DNA of 64,000 nucleotides, taken from Welwitschia mirabilis (taxonomy: Eukaryota; Gnetophyta; Gnetopsida; Welwitschiales). Position 1 is the stretch's first letter, and the number at the start of each line of letters is the position of its first letter. The DNA lies in NCBI GenBank assembly GCA_051453625.1, contig JBOZIK010000001.1, forward strand, positions 239,924,230-239,988,229. The letters are read 5' to 3'. The position numbers and the translations under genes were made by a program. The notes beneath the pieces are model-generated. The model saw only the letters and a program-made list of their open reading frames with translations, did not search any database and was not told the DNA's origin. Shown here piece by piece: positions 57,831 through 64,000 of this stretch.

Positions 57831-58199
57831 GATAGATCATAAGAGTTTAAAATACATTTTTACTTAACTACACTTAAACCTTAGGTGAAGAAGATGGATT
57901 GTATTTTACATGATTTTGATCTAGATGTTTTATACCATGAAGGTAAGAGAAATAAGGTTGTAAATGCTATTGGTAGATGAGATTATCTTAAAGTAACTAT
58001 GAAAATTTAAAAATAAACTCCTACCATTATATTAGAGGAATTAAAAAATGATGAGAATTGTTAAAAATTAAACGATCATTTAGAGAAATTAATAGATTTA
58101 TAAAATTTTAGTATTAATTTAAATGATATTCTTAGATTTAAGGGAAGATTTTTGGTTTCTAATATAGATGAAATTAAACATAAGTTAATATTTTAATTT

Positions 58200-58990
58200 C
58201 ATATCTATCTATAGTAGGTCATCTTAGAGGGTCTAAAATGTACCAAAACATGAAACAAAAATTTTGTTAGTTAAGGATAAAAAAGGATATATCAAAATTT
58301 GTGTCAAGGTGCCTTAATTGTTAATAAGTTAAAGCAGAACATAGAAATGTAGTAGGGTTACTTATCCTTATGGTATTCCAATAATATCAATGGGATGTGA
58401 TTTGCATAGACTTTATTGTAGAAATTCTAAAAAATTAAAGAGTTCATGATCCTATTATGGTAATAATTGATAGAGTAACTAAGTCAGCACATTTCATATG
58501 AGTAAAATATACTTATGATGCCAAGTCTATAGCTAAAGTATATATTCGAAATGTTATTAAGTTACATGGTATTCCTTTAGTAATTATCTTTAATAGATAT
58601 TCAAAATTTACTTTTAAATTTTAGCAAAAATTACAAATGGGTTTAGAAACCAAGTTAAATATAAGCATTGCATTTCATCTTCAAATAAATGGTTAAGCAA
58701 AAAGAATTAATCAAATTTTAAAAGATCTTCTTACAGAATGTCCTCTAGAGAATCCTAAGATTTGGGAAGAATACTTACATTTGGTATAATTTGCATATAA
58801 TAGCAGTTATCAGAGCTCAATTTAAATGACTCCATTCGAATCCCTATATAGTAGAAAGTGTAGAGCACCTACTTCATGAATAGAACCTAAAGAAAGATTG
58901 ATGATAGGATTAAATATGTTAAGAAAATGGAAATTAAATTAAGAATCATTAAGAATAGACTTGAAAAGGTAGCAAACAAATAAAAGATAC
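58200..58990 (+). pseudogene. Chromovirus integrase, broken
   Basis: The zinc-binding domain is at about 58215-58320: H-L-R-G-S-K-M-Y, then F-V-S-R-C-L-N-C. In the core, W-D-V-I-C-I-D-F-I-V (~58394) keeps the first catalytic Asp. D-R-V-T-K-S-A-H-F-I (~58469-58498) and K-L-H-G-I-P-L-V-I-I-F-N-R (~58561-58599) follow; the second Asp (S-D-R) is Asn. H-L-Q-I-N-G-Q-A (~58677-58700) is the H-P-Q-T-D-G-Q block, also D to N. Y-N-S-S-Y-Q-S-S-I near 58798 closes the core. The domain order is complete, but two key Asp and several codons are lost. Confidence 0.85.
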
Positions 58991-59039
58991 ATGTAAACTA
59001 TCAAAGAAGATATCTTGAGTTCAAAATAGTTGATCATGT

Positions 59040-59445
59040 ATTCCTTAAAGTGTCACCCTTGAAATCAGTAATGAGAAGAATAAAGAAATCAAAATTAACT
59101 CCTTAATTCATTAGACTATTTAAAATATTATAAAGAGTTGGACCTATTACAAATACTCTTGTTCTACCTTCTCAATTATTACACATGCATGATGTTTTTT
59201 ATGTAAGTATGCTAAGAAAGTATATTGCAGATCCTTCTCTTATGTTAAATTGTTCTCATATTTAGGTGGAACCAGACTATTCAAATATATAGAAGCCAAA
59301 AGTAGTGTTGGATCAATGAACTATCAATTTGCAAAACAAGGATATCCATTAAGTAAATATTAAGTAGAGTAATCATACTCTTGCTGAATCTACTTTGAAG
59401 TTAGAGGAAACAATGAAAAATTAATACCCACATCTTTTTTAATCT
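59040..59445 (+). pseudogene. Integrase C-terminus and chromodomain-like tail
   Basis: V-F-L-K-V-S-P-L-K (59040) and F-K-I-L, then R-V-G-P-I-T (~59119-59142), give the G-P-F/Y-type module. H-D-V-F-Y-V-S-M-L-R-K-Y (~59190-59223) is the conserved linker of plant chromoviruses. The tail, about 59265-59445, has V-L-D-Q, N-K-D-I, V-N-I-K-x-S-N-H-T and E-E-T-M-K-N, ending Y-P-H-L-F. This matches the group II chromodomain-like end (I-L-D, R-N-K, V-K-V-L-W, E-A-T-W-E, Y-P-x-L-F). In active elements it directs integration to heterochromatin. Confidence 0.75.
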
Positions 59446-59507
59446 TATAATGTGTAGTTAAGTCTACTTAAGCTCTTTATATATCTTGATTCCTAGAAGT
59501 AAATTAG

Positions 59508-59523
59508 TCTAACTAGAGGAGAA
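59508..59523 (+). other. Polypurine tract of the chromovirus
   Basis: AGAGGAGAA (59515-59523) lies immediately before the 3' LTR. Confidence 0.6.
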
Positions 59524-62500
59524 TTTCATATCGCATATTTTGTAAACCTTATTTACTTGAATATTAAGTATATTAAGCTTTTAGTCAAATGATTAATTAT
59601 CCTTATATAAAGACCTTATCCAAATAAGATGTTATTTTAAGTTAATCTTAGTTTTAATTTTGATAATTTACCATAAAAATGATAAAAATTATGTTAGAAG
59701 GGTTTATAAGAAAATCTATCCAAACATTTAAAATCAGATAATCCCAGTATATGAGTAATTAAAATCACATAATAAAACTATAAATTGAAAATTTCAAGAT
59801 GACATATTAATATATTTTGCATCTTATTTACTCATTTAAATTATTGGTAAATGTAATAAGTGTATTATATTATGAATAACCATTTTCTTTCTTGTATTAT
59901 GTGATTGATATATTTTATGTATTTTAACATAAATAAGCATTTGAACTAGTATATACACTCTTACCTAAAACCAAGAATGATAAATTAGTAAATTTACTCT
60001 ACCATGAGATTTATGTTCTTAAGATTTTTAAGAGCAATTGGTTCATAGCATACTTAATATTTTATTCATTATAATTAAAGAGTATATCTCATTATGCCAG
60101 ATGATAATTTTGATATTTGTGTATTTATTCTTTGATGCATGTCTTGGATGAGTTAAACTTACTTATGAGCCTATGCAGGAATAAAAAGGAGATAGCATGA
60201 GTAAATGATGCATGTAATTAATCTTTATAATTAATCTAAAAATATTACTCACCCTAGTTAGGTGCATAAGTCATAAATATGATCTCTTTTGGTACTTTAA
60301 TGTCACTTATTACTCATCCCACTTATGAATACTAAATCATGTGAACTAGTGATCTTGTATTGTATGCCTTTATTTATCTATATCCAAAAATCATTTTTTA
60401 TCTTGTAAAAGGAAATACTTTTCATTTTTTTGATACAAGTGTATTTCCTTCTCTTTTGTCCTTTTTTTCATTTTTTTGCTTATGAAGCTTAAAGCTTAAA
60501 AGCTTGGAGTTAAGGAATTCTTGAGCTTGAACCTTGATCAATCTTCAACTATCAAGGACTTACTAATCTTTCCAAGTAATTTCTTTACTCTTATTATCCA
60601 TATGATCACTTTTAATACTCTAGTATAATGATGTGATATTACATTACAAAATTATTTATAGTTTTTATGAAATTATGTTCTAAAATTATATTCCTCCCAT
60701 TGGCTCTCACCAAGACATTGGGTATATATGAGGGATCTCTTGTGCTTGTTAATGGAGGTTACTAATGGATGATTATGACTAAGGGATCGGGGGGTTTACT
60801 ATTTTAAAAAATTAGGTACCCATATTTCTTTTAATACTATATTTTTATCTACTATGTATTAGCTCGATCTTATTAGGGGCAAAGTCTGACCCTCAAAAAT
60901 CTCTTTAAGCTCGTACTTTTTTATAGGAATCTTAAGGCTTATAGTAAATATTTTTCTTTCAATTGATTTGATTTTTATTTTTATAATGATTTGAATTAGT
61001 AACTTAGTTAAGATAGTTTACAAATAATTAGTTAGTGTATCCATTATTTTACTAATTTAAGTTATTGCTTAACTAGTTATAGAAACATTATCATATTTTT
61101 ATTATAGAGAAAGTTAAATTTCCAGAATAGAGGCATAAGATAAAAACACCATAGATTATTACTTAGTAAATATAAATTAGTGAAATTTTTTATGTAAGTT
61201 TTTGATTATGTTAAGAACATGAAAATTTGTGTTGTAAACATGAAAATGTAAAAACAATATATTTTTTAATGGATAAGTATTTTTAAAATATGTTAGAAAA
61301 TAAATAAAAAATAGTAAGCAACTAATTTACATTTTTATAACTATTTATTAAGGTTTCTATATACTTAAGCATCCTAAGTTATAGGAAATTAAATAAGGTT
61401 TCTAAAACATCTTAAATCATTTAAAGACTCAAAGTATTATGAAAGTTCTGATTATTTTAGTGTAGTCTGGTAGGAATATAATTTTAGAAAATTTGATAGT
61501 CTTTAATCTTAAATGATAACCTTAGAAATAATATTTTAAAATTTAAAGATATTTGAAGTTAGATTCTAAGGATCTTGTTATGTATCTATTCTGTGAAAAA
61601 CTACTATAATTTATTTGTTGCTTTTCTAATTAATTAATTATTAATTTTTAACTAAATGTTTCCTTAGAGTCCAAAAATGTTATAATTAATGTTTTAAATT
61701 ATAAAAAATTTATTACATAAAATTTGGAAGGCAATTTGAGTACATAAGATATGTTTCTATTAATAACTTAAATTTAAATCACCTTTAAATAGTATTTCAT
61801 TTGTAGAAATACCTCTTTTACCTTTTAATTTTTTATCTTACTTTGAATGTATATGCTTGTAAGAGTTTTCATCTTAATAATTTAAGTAACATAAATAGTC
61901 TCTAGCGTATCACCTTTTTTTACTTATAATATAGCCATATGAATCTTGGATAAAGATTTATATCTTAACAGTTATGCTTGAGCTATACTTTCTTTTGTTT
62001 ACCTTCTTTACACCAATCCATAGAGATTATAATTTGAGCATGGAAGAATGTTTCTAGGATTGGCATAGCTCCAAGTATATTTTAGGTCCTTTAAATACAT
62101 TATTAAAATGTGATTTCGTACATTTTAAATATTTTTCTTATTACTAAAAGATTAAAAAAACAATATTTCCTTTGTCTACATTTTCATTATTATAATCTTA
62201 AATATAGCAATGTTTTTGTATGCTTTTTTTTATGATTATTTCTATAAAATGAACCTAATGATTATTAGAATTATTATAAATAAGTAAATAATCCATTAAT
62301 TATCCACATTATTTTGAATTATATACATGCATTTGTGTGATGTATTCATCGAAGAAGACTAAATTATGATAATTCTAATAATGCTCATCCTCGCACTTGA
62401 ATTTCATCACCAAGAGAGGTTGCATTGCATTTCTTTTATAATATCATTCTAGAAGTGGATTTGATCATTACTTTTTAGCCCACCCATATATAAACTTACT

Positions 62501-63110
62501 TTGACTTAATATCTTGAGTCCTTTATATCAATGAATCATGCTGCACCATCTGGGGATGCTTCAAGAAAGGGGGATTATTAATAAGTATGCAGCCACCTCA
62601 TATACTACTTTTCACCATATAGAGGTGAATTGAAAGCCTATGCAAGTGAGCCCAGCCATATTTGTATAGTTTAAATCCTAAATTAGAACCAATCCACATC
62701 TGAAAGATGGTCAAAGATTTAGTTGGAATTCCATTAATTAGAGTTGAAACCTCATATTATATTAATTAAGTATTATCCTTAAAATTATCTACATATGTTT
62801 ATAACAAGTTTACATCTTCTCAACTATTCACAAGATATCTTTTATGTTATAAAAACTAAAAATAAATATATAAAACAAATTTATGACATTTCTATTATTT
62901 GTAAATCAAAATAATCTAGAATGATAGGTAAATTTATAATATTAATATCACTTGTTTTTCTTAGAATATAGAAATGCTAACAAGGAATAAGTAAAATTTA
63001 ATGCTAGTTTTTGTTGTGTCCATTATATATTAATATTAAACAACTAAGGAAGAAAAAAGGGGCAAAAAAATATATAGTGCTTAATTAGTGTAAGAGAAGA
63101 GAGGGCATCA
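59524..63110 (+). repeat. 3' LTR of the chromovirus
   Basis: Aligns with 50382-54055 from start to end with many substitutions and single-base indels. It lacks the second unit of the 38-bp duplication. Several chance open frames, none coding. Confidence 0.85.
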
Positions 63111-64000
63111 TAGTATAACATAATTGCATTAATTCAACAAAACACATACTATTATGGCAGGGAAATTCCATAACTACTCTTTAATACTTGCTAAAATAAT
63201 GAAACTAAGCTAAAATTTAAAATACTTACAATGTTAATAAAATAATAAAAAGGAATTCAATCATATCTTTCCCTATATACAAGCATGTATGTATTTATCT
63301 CTAAGTGCCATTACAAAACAATGAATCTATTTAACCATCTAAACCTTCTATTAAGTTCAAGGTATTTTCTACTTTAACATCATGATTATTTTTAATATTT
63401 TTTAAATTATTTTCACTTGATTAGTGTCCTTATTAATCAAAATTAATATTGATACCATAATTATTTAATTTAAGGATAGACCTCTCCTATTTAAAAGACT
63501 AGCATGTACATCAAAAGCTAATAATTGTAATTATTATTTATCTTGTTTAAGACCTTGAATGATTTCATTACATATAATTATATTTCAATATGTATATCAT
63601 ATAACATCATGGCTCATATTTCATACTTTGCCATATGACTTGCATTGATTATCCTTGACTAATTATATTTTACCACTACTTATTAGAAATGTTTTCATAG
63701 CATGACATGAAGAGTATGCAACATGAATATTAGAATGTTAACACATTACCGAAAGGCATACAGTGGTACTATTATATGATGGCATGAAAAATAAAAGACA
63801 TTAGAGAAATTGTATCATATAATTCACCATTTTTTTATTCAATGAGATCTAATTATCTGTCTAACATTTTATATCTCACACAAAACTATGTTGAGCATGG
63901 ACTACTTATCTAGAAATAGACTTGAAAACCCATCTTTAAAGTTTCAATACTATTTATAGCTAACTTTTATCTTGGGTTTGGATGATGTGAGGCCTTAAGC
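63111..64000. other. Fragment related to the giant-LTR family
   Basis: 63490-63610 matches 24975-25090 and 29682-29770 (ATCAAAAG, then TTTCATTACATATAATTATATTT). 63795-63830 matches 28985-29025 (AGAGAAATTGTATCAT). The two blocks are in the opposite order to the 5' giant LTR, so one of the copies is rearranged. No gene. The element is cut by the window end. Confidence 0.5.

Larger units (their letters stand above)
50382..63110 (+). mobile_element. Complete but inactive chromovirus (Tekay/Del-like Ty3/gypsy)
   Basis: A 12.7-kb element with LTRs at 50382-54055 and 59524-63110, a Met-tRNA-type primer site, gag, protease, RT, RNase H, integrase, a chromodomain-like tail and a purine tract, in canonical order. 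The LTRs differ by many substitutions and small indels, so the insertion is old. Flanks ATTTT and TAGTA do not match, so the target duplication has decayed or the ends are a base or two off. Long LTRs, Met primer and the C-terminal E-A-T/S-x-x-x-E motif point to the Tekay/Del group. Confidence 0.9.

Noticed and set aside
1-64000. tRNA, rRNA, CRISPR, bacterial operon or virus genome
   Set aside because: No cloverleaf with conserved arms, no rRNA-like blocks, no regular spacer array, and no gene-dense organisation. The pol relics are those of plant LTR retrotransposons.

Overview
This window is repeat-rich nuclear DNA of a plant, most likely an angiosperm. It contains an OTA/Athila-type Ty3/gypsy element with a tRNA-Asp-like primer site, plant chromovirus pol with a chromodomain-like tail, a Ty1/copia element, and long LTRs starting TGT. 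The species cannot be named from this sequence. I found no credible host gene, tRNA, rRNA or CRISPR array. Almost every open frame is chance or the debris of a retrotransposon. Base composition is very AT-rich, and the coding relics carry stops mostly explained by C-to-T and G-to-A change (CAG, CAA or TGG to stop; catalytic Asp to Asn). This is the pattern expected of long methylated heterochromatin.

Layout. (1) 559-15093: a minus-strand Ty1/copia element with ~170-bp LTRs, split by a plus-strand Athila-like Ty3/gypsy element at 2258-10037 (1.1-1.5 kb LTRs, target duplication ATGTA/ATGTG). The inner element keeps gag and protease but no recognisable RT or integrase. (2) 15094-19075 and ~19680-23504: two minus-strand Athila-like relics. 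The first runs gag C-terminus, protease, RT, RNase H, integrase; the second runs gag to RNase H. Between them lies a short-motif repeat field. (3) 23505-32085: an unusual LTR element with two ~4-4.5 kb LTRs, a perfect TTAAT target duplication and an internal region of only 118 bp holding just a primer site and a purine tract. It sits in the 5' part of the second Athila relic. (4) 32091-43680: mostly uninformative AT-rich DNA, with a second field of the short motif, an LTR at 37313 related to the first gypsy element, and an unidentified broken coding frame at 38459-38955. (5) ~43690-50381: a gypsy relic with ~0.9 kb LTRs and a protease fragment. (6) 50382-63110: a complete but dead chromovirus with ~3.6 kb LTRs, primer site, gag, protease, RT, RNase H, integrase and chromodomain-like tail. 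(7) 63111-64000: a piece related to the giant-LTR family.

The elements form a layered insertion record rather than a working gene set. The most interesting items are the giant-LTR element with almost no interior, a hairpin motif repeated through one gypsy family, the unequal CpG decay of the two giant LTRs, and the unidentified frame at 38.5 kb. All alignments were made by eye, so boundaries not marked by TG/CA, primer site or target duplication are approximate. Seven N gaps interrupt the window; the one at 39550-39649 is exactly 100 N, so order and distance across it are uncertain.
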